A stretch of 64,000 bases of DNA, from positions 62,001-126,000 of the forward strand of contig JAFVXA010000037.1 in NCBI GenBank assembly GCA_017501355.1. Reading direction: 5' to 3'. This DNA is from Oscillospiraceae bacterium. GTDB lineage: Bacteria > Bacillota > Clostridia > Oscillospirales > Oscillospiraceae. Within the stretch, counting starts at the first letter, position 1. Each line of letters opens with the position of its first letter. A program made the position numbers and the translations under genes. The notes below the pieces were generated by a model. It was not told where the DNA came from, did no database searches, and saw nothing but the letters and a program-made list of their open reading frames with translations. Below, one piece after another: positions 1 through 8,128 of the stretch.

Positions 1-253
1 TGCTTGCGTTTTCCATCCAGTTGATTTGCAGTTTGGTCTGCTGGATGTCGTCCTGCTCCGTAATGGGTTCATCCGGCACAACAGTTGGCTCAGGCTGCGG
101 CAGTGCCATGATGACCAGTGCCAGTGCTGCCGCGGCGATCAGTCCTGCCGCCCAGGGGCGGCGGGAGCGCTTGCGTGTCTGCTCGGCTTCCTGTATCAGA
201 TCTTCGCCGATGAAGCTCATGGCGCTGAGCAGATCTTCAGATCGGTATGTCAT
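1..253 (-). CDS. Anti-sigma-like membrane protein, N-terminal part only
   Basis: This minus-strand reading frame begins with an ATG at 253 and runs off the left edge, so only about 84 residues are visible. The first 35 or so residues are charged and cytoplasmic-looking. A single hydrophobic segment of about 20 residues (rich in Ala, Leu, Ile) follows, then an acidic, proline-containing extracytoplasmic stretch. Its ATG overlaps the TGA of the ECF sigma gene in an ATGA junction, so the two are translationally coupled. A short cytoplasmic domain plus one membrane segment encoded directly after an ECF sigma gene is the usual architecture of an anti-sigma factor; the role is inferred from that layout. 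I do not recognise a named domain. The C-terminal sensor part lies outside the window. Confidence 0.7.
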   Translation of the reverse strand, partial: MTYRSEDLLSAMSFIGEDLIQEAEQTRKRSRRPWAAGLIAAAALALVIMALPQPEPTVVPDEPITEQDDIQQTKLQINWMENAS

Positions 254-804
254 ACGTTGTAACCCTCGCTTTCCAAATATGTCCGCAGCTTTTCCCGCGT
301 GCGGAAGAGGGAGGTCTTGACCTTGCTCTCGCTGATGGCGCAGTGTGCCGCCACCTCCTTGACGGTCTCGGCGAACCAGTAGCGCCTGAGAAAAATGCGA
401 CGCTGTTCTTTGCCGAGGGTGCGGAGAAAACGGTCCAGTGTCCGTCCCAGCTCCCGCAGATCCAGTTCCTCTTCGGTGCTGCGGTCACCGACACAGCTTT
501 GCAGCTCCTCTGTCAGTTCCACGATCTCCGCGCTGCGTTTTTTGGCGTGGCGGCGATCCAGACGGTCAAAGGCAAAGTAGCGGCAGATGGCAGCAAGATA
601 AGCTTTGAAATGCTGTGGCTCGTCGGGCGGGATGCGCTGCCAGATCTGCCAATAGGTGTCGCTGACGCATTCCTCCGCATCGGCGCTGTCTCCCAAAATG
701 CGGAGCGCCAGAGAGGAAAGATAGCTGTCGTATTCTTTGCGGCAGGCAGCAATGGCATCCTCACGGCGTTGCTGAAACAGGGCGATGATCGCCTGATCTT
801 CCAT
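250..804 (-). CDS. ECF-type RNA polymerase sigma factor
   Basis: The 184-residue product has the two-domain layout of ECF sigma factors. Region 2 lies in the first 80 residues, with a DAEECVSDTYWQIW core-binding stretch. Region 4 lies at residues 120-180, with an IFLRRYW motif followed by a helix-turn-helix (KEVAAHCAISESKVKTSLFR). It would direct polymerase to a small regulon, probably envelope- or stress-related. The ATG at 804 is chosen because AGGAGG sits 8 bases upstream; an in-frame GTG nine bases earlier would overlap that site. The gene is coupled by an ATGA overlap to the anti-sigma-like gene after it. A second, related sigma factor lies at 8990-9547. Confidence 0.9.
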   Translation of the reverse strand: MEDQAIIALFQQRREDAIAACRKEYDSYLSSLALRILGDSADAEECVSDTYWQIWQRIPPDEPQHFKAYLAAICRYFAFDRLDRRHAKKRSAEIVELTEELQSCVGDRSTEEELDLRELGRTLDRFLRTLGKEQRRIFLRRYWFAETVKEVAAHCAISESKVKTSLFRTREKLRTYLESEGYNV

Positions 805-882
805 GAATTTCACCTCCTAAGTCCCGTTAATTACTGCGAAAGACCTTCACCCTGCAAGAGGGAAAAGGAAGAGAAAAGGTTA

Positions 883-913
883 CAAAACGCGCAGGGAAAA
901 TCTCCCTGCGCGT
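883..913 (-). terminator. Rho-independent terminator after the DMT transporter
   Basis: A perfect 11-bp stem (887-897 with 903-913, core GCGCAGGGA) with a 5-base loop is followed on the minus strand by TTTTG. It lies 20 bases past the transporter stop codon. Confidence 0.75.
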
Positions 914-932
914 AAAATTTGCGAATGCGTAT

Positions 933-1796
933 TTATGATTTGTCGCTGCTGCGGCAGTAGAGGGTGACGCCGCCCACCACAATGCAGCCGCCGATGACCA
1001 CTGTGAGACTGGGGATCTCGCGGAAGAGCAGAATGCCCAGCACCGTGGCAAACACGGGCTCGAGAGACTGGATGGTTGCCACCAGTGCGGGGGTCTCATA
1101 CTTCAGACCCCACGAGAAGATACTGTGCCCCATAAAGGTGCAGAAAATCGTCATGCCGCCTGCGGTGAGCCAGTTGATGGGCTCGTGTCCAAAGAGGGGA
1201 ATGCCCTGCAGCAGCACCGCCAGCGTCAGGTTCACGGATGCAGCGGTATAGACGAGAAAGACATAGACGGTGTTGGGCAGATCCTTGCGGCAGAAGCGAC
1301 CGATGACGGCGTAGATTGCCATAAACACGGCGCTCAGCAGGGCAATCAGGTTGCCCTCCAGTGTCACACCGCCGCCGCTGCTGCCAAGGGCGATGATCAT
1401 GCCGCCGACGAAGGTGAGAAGGATGCCCAGCCAGCAGGTTTTCGAGAGCTTTTCCCGCAGCGCCACCAGCATGATCAGTGCCACGAAAAACACCTGCGTG
1501 TTGGTGAGAATGGTGGCGGCAGCGATCGACGTGCGGTAGACAGATTCCAGATAGAACGCGAAGTGCAGCGCGAGAAACACGCCGCTTGCCATGCACAGCG
1601 AGAACTGACGGCGGGTCAGCGCCTTGAGATCGTCGCGGTGCTTCGCAAAAATCACGGGCAGCAGCGCCAGCACGGCGAGAGCGTTGCGGTACAGTGCCAG
1701 TACCAGAGACGGCGCGGTGGAAATACGGGTCAGCGGAGCGGAAATGGAAATACCGATCGCACCCAGCAGAATGATCAGTTTTGTGAAGCGTTTCAT
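933..1796 (-). CDS. EamA/DMT-superfamily transporter
   Basis: The 287-residue product is almost entirely hydrophobic, with about ten predicted membrane helices in two similar halves. This is the pattern of EamA (drug/metabolite transporter) permeases. Typical features include RISTAPSLVLALYRN after the first helix, the ALREKLS loop near the middle, and SLEPVFATVLG in the second half. Such proteins export or import small metabolites; the substrate cannot be read from sequence. The ATG at 1796 is preferred because the residues after it match the usual short N-terminus. The upstream in-frame extension has no membrane character. The gene is monocistronic, with its own terminator. Confidence 0.9.
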   Translation of the reverse strand: MKRFTKLIILLGAIGISISAPLTRISTAPSLVLALYRNALAVLALLPVIFAKHRDDLKALTRRQFSLCMASGVFLALHFAFYLESVYRTSIAAATILTNTQVFFVALIMLVALREKLSKTCWLGILLTFVGGMIIALGSSGGGVTLEGNLIALLSAVFMAIYAVIGRFCRKDLPNTVYVFLVYTAASVNLTLAVLLQGIPLFGHEPINWLTAGGMTIFCTFMGHSIFSWGLKYETPALVATIQSLEPVFATVLGILLFREIPSLTVVIGGCIVVGGVTLYCRSSDKS

Positions 1797-1885
1797 GGAA
1801 GGACCTCGCAGATTTGTTTGTTGAGAAATGTGCAAGGCTATTGTAAGAATTAGAGGTATTTTTGTCAAGCACAGGGACAGGACAT

Positions 1886-1918
1886 AAAAAATCGTCCCCC
1901 GCCAACAAGCGGGGGACG
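1886..1918 (-). terminator. Terminator after trxA
   Basis: A 10-bp GC-rich stem (1893-1902 with 1909-1918) is followed on the minus strand by ATTTTTTA. It starts 10 bases past the thioredoxin stop codon. Confidence 0.85.
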
Positions 1919-1927
1919 GGGGGGCAT

Positions 1928-2239
1928 TTACAGACCGAACTTTTCGATGAGCTCTTCCTTGCTGCGAAGACCGATGCTGCGACCTGCCAGCTTGCCGTCC
2001 TTGAACAGCAGCAGAGCAGGGATACTGTCGATGCCGTAGCGAATGGCGAGGAACTGATTTTCGTCCACGTTCACCTTGCCAACGGTGAGACCGCTCTTTT
2101 CCTCAGCGATCTCGTCCACGATGGGGGAGAGCATCATGCAGGGACCGCACCAGGGAGCCCAGAAGTCCACCAGCACAGGACCCTCTGCCTTCAGCACTAG
2201 CTCTTCAAAGTTATCTTTATTCAGATTCAGAATTTCCAT
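1928..2239 (-). CDS. trxA: Thioredoxin
   Basis: At 103 residues this has the size of a classical single-domain thioredoxin. It carries the redox motif WCGPC (Cys31, Cys34), the preceding VDFWA strand and the cis-proline loop SIPALLLF. It reduces disulfides in cytoplasmic proteins. The gene follows a small ferredoxin:thioredoxin-reductase-like gene by 41 bases on the same strand. This suggests that in this anaerobe electrons may reach thioredoxin partly from ferredoxin as well as from NADPH; that is inference. A purine-rich AGGAAA site precedes the ATG, and a strong terminator follows. Confidence 0.96.
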   Translation of the reverse strand: MEILNLNKDNFEELVLKAEGPVLVDFWAPWCGPCMMLSPIVDEIAEEKSGLTVGKVNVDENQFLAIRYGIDSIPALLLFKDGKLAGRSIGLRSKEELIEKFGL

Positions 2240-2280
2240 GGTTATTTTCCTTTCTGTCGAACGATTAATATATTGAACTT

Positions 2281-2478
2281 TTACTTCTTTTTATAGTACA
2301 GACGGCAGTGGCAGTAGCCCTCAAATTCGGGGTCTGCGATCTGCTGACGGAACTCCTCGCACATACAGACATTCTCCTCTGTGCGAGCGAGACGGCAGGG
2401 ACAATAGCCCTCGGTACGCTTGAGACCCTCGCGGATGCGATCGACGATTTCCTTGTTTTCGTTGAAGATGATTTCCAT
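2281..2478 (-). CDS. Small ferredoxin:thioredoxin reductase catalytic-chain-like protein
   Basis: This 65-residue protein has six cysteines arranged as three CxC pairs: CPC (26, 28), CMC (38, 40) and CHC (56, 58). The CPC and CHC motifs and the surrounding residues resemble the catalytic beta chain of ferredoxin:thioredoxin reductase, whose 4Fe-4S cluster and active disulfide are built from such pairs. Spacing differs from my recollection of the plant/cyanobacterial enzyme (9 and 15 residues here against 16 and 8), and the protein is much shorter. It is therefore a minimal family relative. It sits 41 bases upstream of trxA and 45 bases downstream of a COG3199 kinase gene on the same strand, with AGGAGG 7 bases before the ATG. 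Electron transfer to thioredoxin is inferred from the family and the neighbour. Confidence 0.75.
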   Translation of the reverse strand: MEIIFNENKEIVDRIREGLKRTEGYCPCRLARTEENVCMCEEFRQQIADPEFEGYCHCRLYYKKK

Positions 2479-2523
2479 AATTGACCTCCTGTATGTGTAA
2501 AGTGAATATACTGTTCGGTTGTT

Positions 2524-3642
2524 TTAAATACTGACTTTCATCATGGTCGTCTGACCGAGACCTGTGACCACAGCACGCCAGCCGCAGAGAGCCTGATCCA
2601 GCTCGGTGTCACCGGAGTCTACCACAAGCGAGCGTCCCGGCAGGGATGCCAGCTTTTCGGGATCGGCAATGATCATAATGTTTTGCAGCCCCACTTCCCG
2701 CAGGACCCGGGGACTGAGCTGCTGATTGCCGCGACCAAGAATGTGTCCCTGCCCGCCAATGACGGTGAGAACGATGGTGGTATCGCGACCCTTCACCAGT
2801 TCATAGAGCTGCTGCTCGTTTACATCGGATGCAATGACCGTGCCATGCTCCACCACGTCCACACCCAGCAGGGTGTTGGGAAGCTTCAGCATGTCCATGA
2901 CCGCCCGTGTGGTACTGCCGGAGCCGATGACAAACAGTCGCTCGTCATGCTCTTCGATGTATTCTGCCACATCCGTGGCGATTTCATCCAGTGCGTCCTG
3001 TGAGGATTTTCCGCCGGACTTGCAGCACTGCATCAGTGCCTTTACCTTCAGCACGTTCATGTAGCCGTAGAGCCGTGCTGCCACCACGCCTGCACGGAAT
3101 TTTTCCTCGTCAATGTCCATGACCTCGGCTGCCATGGTTTCCAGTTCATCTCCCTGCGCAAAGCGGAGCGCCAGCTCTGCTGCGGCGAGGGGATTCTTGG
3201 CGTAGACTGCCGAGTGGATCTTCACACCGCCGGGAATGCCCAGCACCGTCAGATCGCTGCCGACGGCTTCCGCCACGTTTCTTGCCGTGCCGTCGCCGCC
3301 TGCGAAGATCAGCAGATCAATTCCGAGAGCCTTCATCTCTTTTGCGATGCGGATGGTGTCCTCTGCGGTGGTGCTGCCGCTTTCAATGGAACCGACCACT
3401 GTCGGCGCAAAGCCCATTTCTTTTGCGGGGATTTCGCCCATTTCCGCAGGGGCGGTGTAAAGCGTAAGCCGTTCGGTCACCAGTGCAAGACTCTTGAGCA
3501 CGATTTTGCTGCGCTCTGCCGTGGCAGATTGGATGCCGAGCGCCTTTGCCACGCGCTGCACGTCCGCTCCGTCGCTGCCCTTCATGCCCGCAGGACCACC
3601 GATGCCTGCCACCGGGTTGATGATGAGTCCGATTTTTTTCAT
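2524..3642 (-). CDS. ATP-NAD kinase family protein (COG3199/AcoX-like)
   Basis: The 372-residue product starts with KKIGLIINPVAGIGG, a glycine-rich strand-loop, and carries the diacylglycerol/NAD-kinase signature FAGGDGTARN near residue 115. This places it in the NAD-kinase/DAG-kinase fold, in the branch with an extended C-terminal domain known as COG3199. It is distinct from the canonical NadK encoded at 51672-52550. The exact substrate of this branch is not established. AAGGAGG precedes the ATG by 6 bases and an extended -10 element (TGCTATGAT) lies upstream. It is probably the first gene of an operon with the reductase-like and thioredoxin genes, so a redox-cofactor role is plausible. Confidence 0.8.
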   Translation of the reverse strand: MKKIGLIINPVAGIGGPAGMKGSDGADVQRVAKALGIQSATAERSKIVLKSLALVTERLTLYTAPAEMGEIPAKEMGFAPTVVGSIESGSTTAEDTIRIAKEMKALGIDLLIFAGGDGTARNVAEAVGSDLTVLGIPGGVKIHSAVYAKNPLAAAELALRFAQGDELETMAAEVMDIDEEKFRAGVVAARLYGYMNVLKVKALMQCCKSGGKSSQDALDEIATDVAEYIEEHDERLFVIGSGSTTRAVMDMLKLPNTLLGVDVVEHGTVIASDVNEQQLYELVKGRDTTIVLTVIGGQGHILGRGNQQLSPRVLREVGLQNIMIIADPEKLASLPGRSLVVDSGDTELDQALCGWRAVVTGLGQTTMMKVSI

Positions 3643-3789
3643 GCCATCCTCCTTGATCAGAGTCTTTTTGACATCATAGCACGAATTTCGCCGCTTGAAT
3701 AGTGACTTTTACCACTTAGAAGCATTTCCTTCGTGCCTTTCGCACGAAAATTTTCGTAACAGGGGCTTGGGGATTTGGGTTTCCTGTCA

Positions 3790-3818
3790 TTGAACTTTTT
3801 ACTGCGGGTTCATATAAT
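3790..3818 (+). promoter_or_regulatory. Sigma-A-type promoter for serA
   Basis: TTGAAC (3790-3795) and a perfect TATAAT (3813-3818) are separated by 17 bases. They lie about 90 bases upstream of the serA start codon. I saw no riboswitch-like structure in the leader. Confidence 0.75.
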
Positions 3819-3908
3819 AATGGTGTTGTAAGGAATGTTAATAATCGTGTTTACATTCTTGCACAAGTATGGCGACCGTGAGCGGTCCATGAAATCTGGA
3901 GGTACGCT

Positions 3909-5072
3909 ATGTATCGTATCAAGACTTTGAACAAGATCTCCGCGGTGGGACTGGATACCTTTGACAAGGAGAAGTATCTCATCGGCGATGAACTGAGCGA
4001 TGAAAATGCGATTTTGGTTCGTTCCGCAAAGCTCCATGACTATGATTTTCCTGCGAGCCTGCTGGCAGTTGCCCGCGCAGGTGCAGGTGTGAATAATATT
4101 CCCCTCGACCGCTGCTCTGAGCAGGGCATTGTGGTGTTCAATACCCCCGGTGCCAATGCCAACGCCGTGAAGGAACTGGTGCTGTGCGCCATGCTGATGG
4201 GCTCCCGCGATGTCAGCGGCTCTATCCGCTGGGTTCGTGAGCAGGTGGATGCCGGCGTAGATGTGACCACCGTGGTGGAGAAGGGCAAGTCTGCCTTTGC
4301 AGGTCCCGAACTCTACCGCAAGACCTTGGGTGTTGTCGGTCTCGGTGCCATCGGCGCACTGGTGGCAAATGTTGCTCTCGGTATGGGCATGGATGTATAC
4401 GGCTATGATCCCTTCCTCTCTGTTGACAACGCCCTTCGTCTCGACCGCCATATCCATGTGGTGAAGGATATCAACGAGCTTTATAAGAAGTCTGACTATA
4501 TCACCCTCCACATCAGCTACAACGACAAGACCCGCCACATGATCGATGCACAGGCGATCGCTGCCATGAAGCAGGATGTCCGTGTCATCAACCTTGCCCG
4601 CGGTGAGATCGTGGATGATGATGCCATGATCGCAGCGCTTGACGGCGGCAAAGTGGCGGCATATATCACCGACTTCCCCAACAATCGCCTCGTCAACACG
4701 CCCCGTGTCATTGCCATGCCCCATCTGGGTGCGTCGACCCCCGAGAGTGAGCAGAACTGCGCCGTCATGGCGGCACATGAGCTGCAGGACTATCTGGAAA
4801 ACGGCAATATCCGCCGCTCGGTCAATATGCCCGAGACAGTGCTGGAGCGCAGCGGTGTCTGCCGTATGTGTATCCTGCATAAGAACGTTCCTGCGATGCT
4901 TGCGAACATCACGACGCTCCTGTCCAAGGACAATGCCAACGTGGAGAATCTCACCAACAAGTCCCGGGGCGACTATGCCTATACCATCGTGGATCTGGGC
5001 TCTCAGGTGGAGAGCGATGTGATCGAGGACGTGAAGAAGCTCGACAATGTGATCCGCGTGCGTGTGATCTGA
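3909..5072 (+). CDS. serA: D-3-phosphoglycerate dehydrogenase
   Basis: This 387-residue enzyme of the 2-hydroxyacid dehydrogenase family catalyses the first step of serine synthesis, oxidising 3-phosphoglycerate with NAD. The substrate domain carries RAGAGVNNIPLD. The Rossmann domain has VVGLGAIGALVANVALGMGMD near residues 140-160, and the catalytic arginine/histidine segments appear as NLARGEIVDDDA and MPHLGASTPESE. The last 70 residues form an ACT-like domain, suggesting allosteric control, probably by serine. GGAGGT lies 7 bases before the ATG. serC and serB are not adjacent, so it is transcribed alone from its own promoter. Confidence 0.93.
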   Translation: MYRIKTLNKISAVGLDTFDKEKYLIGDELSDENAILVRSAKLHDYDFPASLLAVARAGAGVNNIPLDRCSEQGIVVFNTPGANANAVKELVLCAMLMGSRDVSGSIRWVREQVDAGVDVTTVVEKGKSAFAGPELYRKTLGVVGLGAIGALVANVALGMGMDVYGYDPFLSVDNALRLDRHIHVVKDINELYKKSDYITLHISYNDKTRHMIDAQAIAAMKQDVRVINLARGEIVDDDAMIAALDGGKVAAYITDFPNNRLVNTPRVIAMPHLGASTPESEQNCAVMAAHELQDYLENGNIRRSVNMPETVLERSGVCRMCILHKNVPAMLANITTLLSKDNANVENLTNKSRGDYAYTIVDLGSQVESDVIEDVKKLDNVIRVRVI

Positions 5073-5079
5073 TTATTTG

Positions 5080-5107
5080 GCGCTCCCGCCGGGCGGGAGC
5101 GCTTTTT
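5080..5107 (+). terminator. Terminator after serA
   Basis: A 10-bp GC-rich inverted repeat (GCGCTCCCGC with its complement, 5080-5101) is followed by TTTTT, 8 bases past the serA stop. Confidence 0.9.
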
Positions 5108-5112
5108 CGTAG

Positions 5113-5150
5113 ACAAAAAACCGACCTATGATCGCAGCCATAGGTCGGTT
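5113..5150 (-). terminator. Terminator of the convergent PLP-lyase gene
   Basis: The inverted repeat CCGACCTATG...CATAGGTCGG (5121-5148) is followed on the minus strand by TTTTTTGTC. It terminates the gene that ends at 5193. Confidence 0.85.
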
Positions 5151-5192
5151 GAACTGTTTTGTGAACCCAGCTCAGATCTGCGGGAGCTTCTG

Positions 5193-6476
5193 TTAGCTGA
5201 GAGTGACGATGCCGGCATCTACCAGTTTCTGCAGGCTCAGCAGAATGCCGAGCTTGGCATGCTGCCAGGTGAGACCGCCCTGGAAATAGACCGCATAGGG
5301 CTCGCGGCAGGGACCATCTGCGGAGAGCTCAATACTGCTGCCCTGAATGAAAGCGCCTGCCGCCATGATAACCTCGCTGTCATAGCCGGGCATTGCCCAG
5401 GGCTCGGGGGTCACATAGCTGTCCACAGGAGCTGCCTGCTGAATGCCCTTGCAGAAGGCGCAGAGGGCTTCGCGGCTGCCGAGGGTCACTGCCTGAATGA
5501 TGTCGTGGCGGGATTCGCTGCCGTTCGGGATGACAGGGAAGCCGAGACGCTCGTAGAGGTTTGCGGCAAAGATCGCACCCTTGAGAGCGGACGCGGTGAC
5601 GGTGGGCGCGAGGAAGAAGCCCTGAAACAGGGAAGTCATCAGACCGAGGTTCGCACCCACCTCCTGACCGAGACCGGGGGCGCTCAGACGGTAGCCGCAG
5701 CGCTCCACGCAAGCTTTGGTGCCGCAGATGTAGCCGCCGATGGGCGCAAGACCGCCGCCGGGATTCTTGATGAGAGAGCCTACGATCATATCCGCGCCCA
5801 CATCGGAGGGCTCGATGGTCTCCACGAACTCACCATAGCAGTTGTCTACCATGCAGATCAAATCGGGCTTGATGGACTTGACGAAGGAGATCAGTTCGCC
5901 GATCGCCTTGACAGACAGGGTGGGGCGGGTCTGATAACCCTTGCTGCGCTGAATGTGAACGAGTTTGGTCTTTTCGCCGATGGCGGCACGGATGCCCTCA
6001 TAGTCGAACTGACCGCCCTCCAGCAGCGCCACCTCGCGGTAGGTCACGCCGTACTCCGCAAGGGAGCAGGGGGAGGGGCGAATGCCGATGACCTCCTCCA
6101 GCGTATCATAGGGACGACCGCTTGCGGCGAGGATCTCGTCGCCGGGCAGGAGGTTAGCGCTCAGCGCCACGGCGAGGGCGTGGGTGCCGCAGGTGATCTG
6201 GGGACGGACGAGGGCGGCTTCCGTGTGGAAGCAGTCTGCATAGACCTTCTCCAGTGTGTCGCGACCGTCGTCGTTGTAGCCGTAGCCGGTGGTAGCGGCA
6301 AAGTGGGTGGCGTTGACGCGGTTTTCCTGCATGGCGTGAAGCACCTTGCACTGGTTGATCTCCGCGATTCTGTCCACCTCGCGGAAGCGTTCCGTCAGAT
6401 CGGCAAGCACTTTTTCGCCGTGTTCATAAACCTCTGCGCTGACGCCGAGGGCTGCATACATTTCCTTGATTTCCAT
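5193..6476 (-). CDS. PLP-dependent methionine gamma-lyase/aluminium-resistance family protein (COG4100)
   Basis: The 427-residue product is a fold-type I pyridoxal-phosphate enzyme of the family annotated as cystathionine beta-lyase involved in aluminium resistance, or methionine gamma-lyase family. Visible features are RPQITCGTHALAVAL near residue 90, the cofactor-contacting aspartate in ICMVDNCYGEF, and GSLIKNPGGGLAPIGGYI, whose lysine is the probable Schiff-base residue. Family membership is clear. The physiological substrate is not, although sulfur amino-acid lysis is the usual proposal. GAGGA lies 9 bases upstream of the ATG. The gene stands alone, divergent from the radical SAM gene at 6633 and convergent with serA. 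Confidence 0.88.
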   Translation of the reverse strand: MEIKEMYAALGVSAEVYEHGEKVLADLTERFREVDRIAEINQCKVLHAMQENRVNATHFAATTGYGYNDDGRDTLEKVYADCFHTEAALVRPQITCGTHALAVALSANLLPGDEILAASGRPYDTLEEVIGIRPSPCSLAEYGVTYREVALLEGGQFDYEGIRAAIGEKTKLVHIQRSKGYQTRPTLSVKAIGELISFVKSIKPDLICMVDNCYGEFVETIEPSDVGADMIVGSLIKNPGGGLAPIGGYICGTKACVERCGYRLSAPGLGQEVGANLGLMTSLFQGFFLAPTVTASALKGAIFAANLYERLGFPVIPNGSESRHDIIQAVTLGSREALCAFCKGIQQAAPVDSYVTPEPWAMPGYDSEVIMAAGAFIQGSSIELSADGPCREPYAVYFQGGLTWQHAKLGILLSLQKLVDAGIVTLS

Positions 6477-6632
6477 CGGAAACTATCCTCATTTCTCCGC
6501 CGTGGCGGGAATTTTCAAATCAATCTATTATTTTATCGAAGGCGCAGAAGGATTGCAAGAAAAAACTTCACCCTTGTCGAAAAATAGGGGAATATGGTAC
6601 ACTGATAAAAAAGAGGAAAGAGGCGCGTCGGC

Positions 6633-7559
6633 GTGGCATATCGTTCTCTCAGCGAGAGTCTCAAGGAGACCTTCGGCTGCAAAGTCTATAAGCTCTCTCT
6701 CGACGGCGGCATGACCTGTCCCAATCGGGACGGCACAGTGGGAACGCGGGGCTGCATTTTCTGCTCGGGTGCGGGGGAATTTGCCGCAGCGGGAGAGAAC
6801 GTGGCACAGCAGATCACCCTTGCGAAAAAGCGGGTGGAACAAAAGAACCCGGGCGGACGCTACATCGCCTACTTTCAGAGCTTTACCAATACCTACGCCC
6901 CTGTCTCCCGCCTGCGGGAGCTGTTTACCGCGGCGATGGAGCCGGAGGAGATCGTGGCACTTGCCATCGCCACACGGGCGGACTGCCTTGGAGACGAGGT
7001 GCTGGATCTGCTGGAGGAGCTGAACCGACGAAAGCCCGTCTGGGTGGAGCTGGGACTGCAGACCGTCCATGCAAAGACCGCGGCATATATTCGCCGCGGC
7101 TGTGAGCTTGCGGCGTTTGACCATGCCATCCGCGCGCTGAAGCAGCGGGGGATCACGGTGATCCTGCACATGATCCTTGGGCTTCCCGGCGAAGGGGTAG
7201 AGGAGATCTTTGCCACCGCCGACTATATTGCCTGCAGCGGTGCGGACGGCGTGAAGTTCCACCTGCTCTATGTGCAGGAGGGGACGGATCTTGCGGAGGA
7301 GTACCGCGCAGGGCGGATCAGGGTGCTCGAAGAAGAGGAATATATCCCCCTTCTCGCTGAGTGTGTGCGGCGTATGCCGCCACGTATGGTGATCCATCGC
7401 CTGACGGGAGATGGCGACAAGCGTACTCTCATCGCGCCCCTCTGGAGCGCTGACAAGAAACGGGTTTTGAATGATATCCGCCGTTATTTCAAAGAAAACG
7501 GCGTGGAACAGGGGGCGCATTTTGCCGCCGGGGAACAGGAGGGAAACGACGGTGCGTAG
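6633..7559 (+). CDS. Radical SAM protein, TIGR01212/YtqA family
   Basis: The 308-residue product belongs to the radical S-adenosylmethionine superfamily. The cluster-binding cysteines near the N-terminus are Cys29, Cys41 and Cys44 (C-x11-C-x2-C, within CPNRDGTVGTRGCIFC), the variant typical of the TIGR01212/YtqA group. QSFTNTYAPVSRL and IHRLTGDGDKRTLIAP are further family landmarks. No substrate is assigned here; some relatives have been linked to tRNA modification. The start is GTG at 6633. Its stop codon lies inside the next gene (8-base overlap), so the two are coupled. Confidence 0.9.
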   Translation: MAYRSLSESLKETFGCKVYKLSLDGGMTCPNRDGTVGTRGCIFCSGAGEFAAAGENVAQQITLAKKRVEQKNPGGRYIAYFQSFTNTYAPVSRLRELFTAAMEPEEIVALAIATRADCLGDEVLDLLEELNRRKPVWVELGLQTVHAKTAAYIRRGCELAAFDHAIRALKQRGITVILHMILGLPGEGVEEIFATADYIACSGADGVKFHLLYVQEGTDLAEEYRAGRIRVLEEEEYIPLLAECVRRMPPRMVIHRLTGDGDKRTLIAPLWSADKKRVLNDIRRYFKENGVEQGAHFAAGEQEGNDGA

Positions 7560-8085
7560 AGAAAATACCATACAAAAGCTGCAGATAACTGCCTTGCTGC
7601 TGGCGGCAAGCGTGGTGCTGCCCTTTGCGGAGGATGTGTTGCCCTTTGGCGAGCGGCTGATCCTCGCCCAGATCCCGGTTCTGCTGACAGGCTTGCTGGC
7701 AGGTGCAGCTTACGGCGCGGTGGTAGGTGTGCTGTCACCCCTTTTGTCCTTTGTGATCACAGGTGAGCCTGTGATCTATCCCGATGCCGTTGCTGTGGCG
7801 CTGGAGTATGCCCTCTTTGCGGCAGTGGCAAGCCCTATTTTCCGCAGCTTTGCGCGGCGCATCGGCAGTCTCTATGCAAGTCTCGTTTCTGCCATGATGG
7901 TGGGACGACTGGGCTATCTCGGCGCGTTTTATGTGATGCTGGAGCTGCGAAAGCAGCCCTACAGCCTTGCGCCGTACCTGCAGCAGGAGTTTGTGACCTG
8001 CCTGCCGGGAATTTTGCTGCAGCTCATCGCCGTACCGATCATCGTCATGGCGGCGGATCGGGCAGGACTGCTGGACGAGATGTAA
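7552..8085 (+). CDS. ECF-transporter S-component-like membrane protein
   Basis: The 177-residue hydrophobic protein has about five or six membrane helices and no ATPase domain. Segments such as RLILAQIPVLLTGLLAGAAYGAVVG followed by PLLSFVITGEP are typical of substrate-binding S components of energy-coupling-factor vitamin transporters. These share an ATPase/EcfT module encoded elsewhere. The ligand is unknown. The start is GTG at 7552, preceded by AGGAGG; a longer in-frame extension would add residues that overlap the upstream gene without membrane character. It is coupled by an 8-base overlap to the radical SAM gene and followed by a terminator. Confidence 0.7.
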   Translation: MRRENTIQKLQITALLLAASVVLPFAEDVLPFGERLILAQIPVLLTGLLAGAAYGAVVGVLSPLLSFVITGEPVIYPDAVAVALEYALFAAVASPIFRSFARRIGSLYASLVSAMMVGRLGYLGAFYVMLELRKQPYSLAPYLQQEFVTCLPGILLQLIAVPIIVMAADRAGLLDEM

Positions 8086-8098
8086 AAGTATAAGGAAA

Positions 8099-8128
8099 AG
8101 CGGACGGGGTGACCCGTCCGCTCTTTTT
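8099..8128 (+). terminator. Terminator after the S-component gene
   Basis: A perfect 10-bp stem (8099-8108 with 8113-8122) with a GTGA tetraloop is followed by CTTTTTA. It overlaps the very end of the convergent gene at 8127. Confidence 0.9.
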
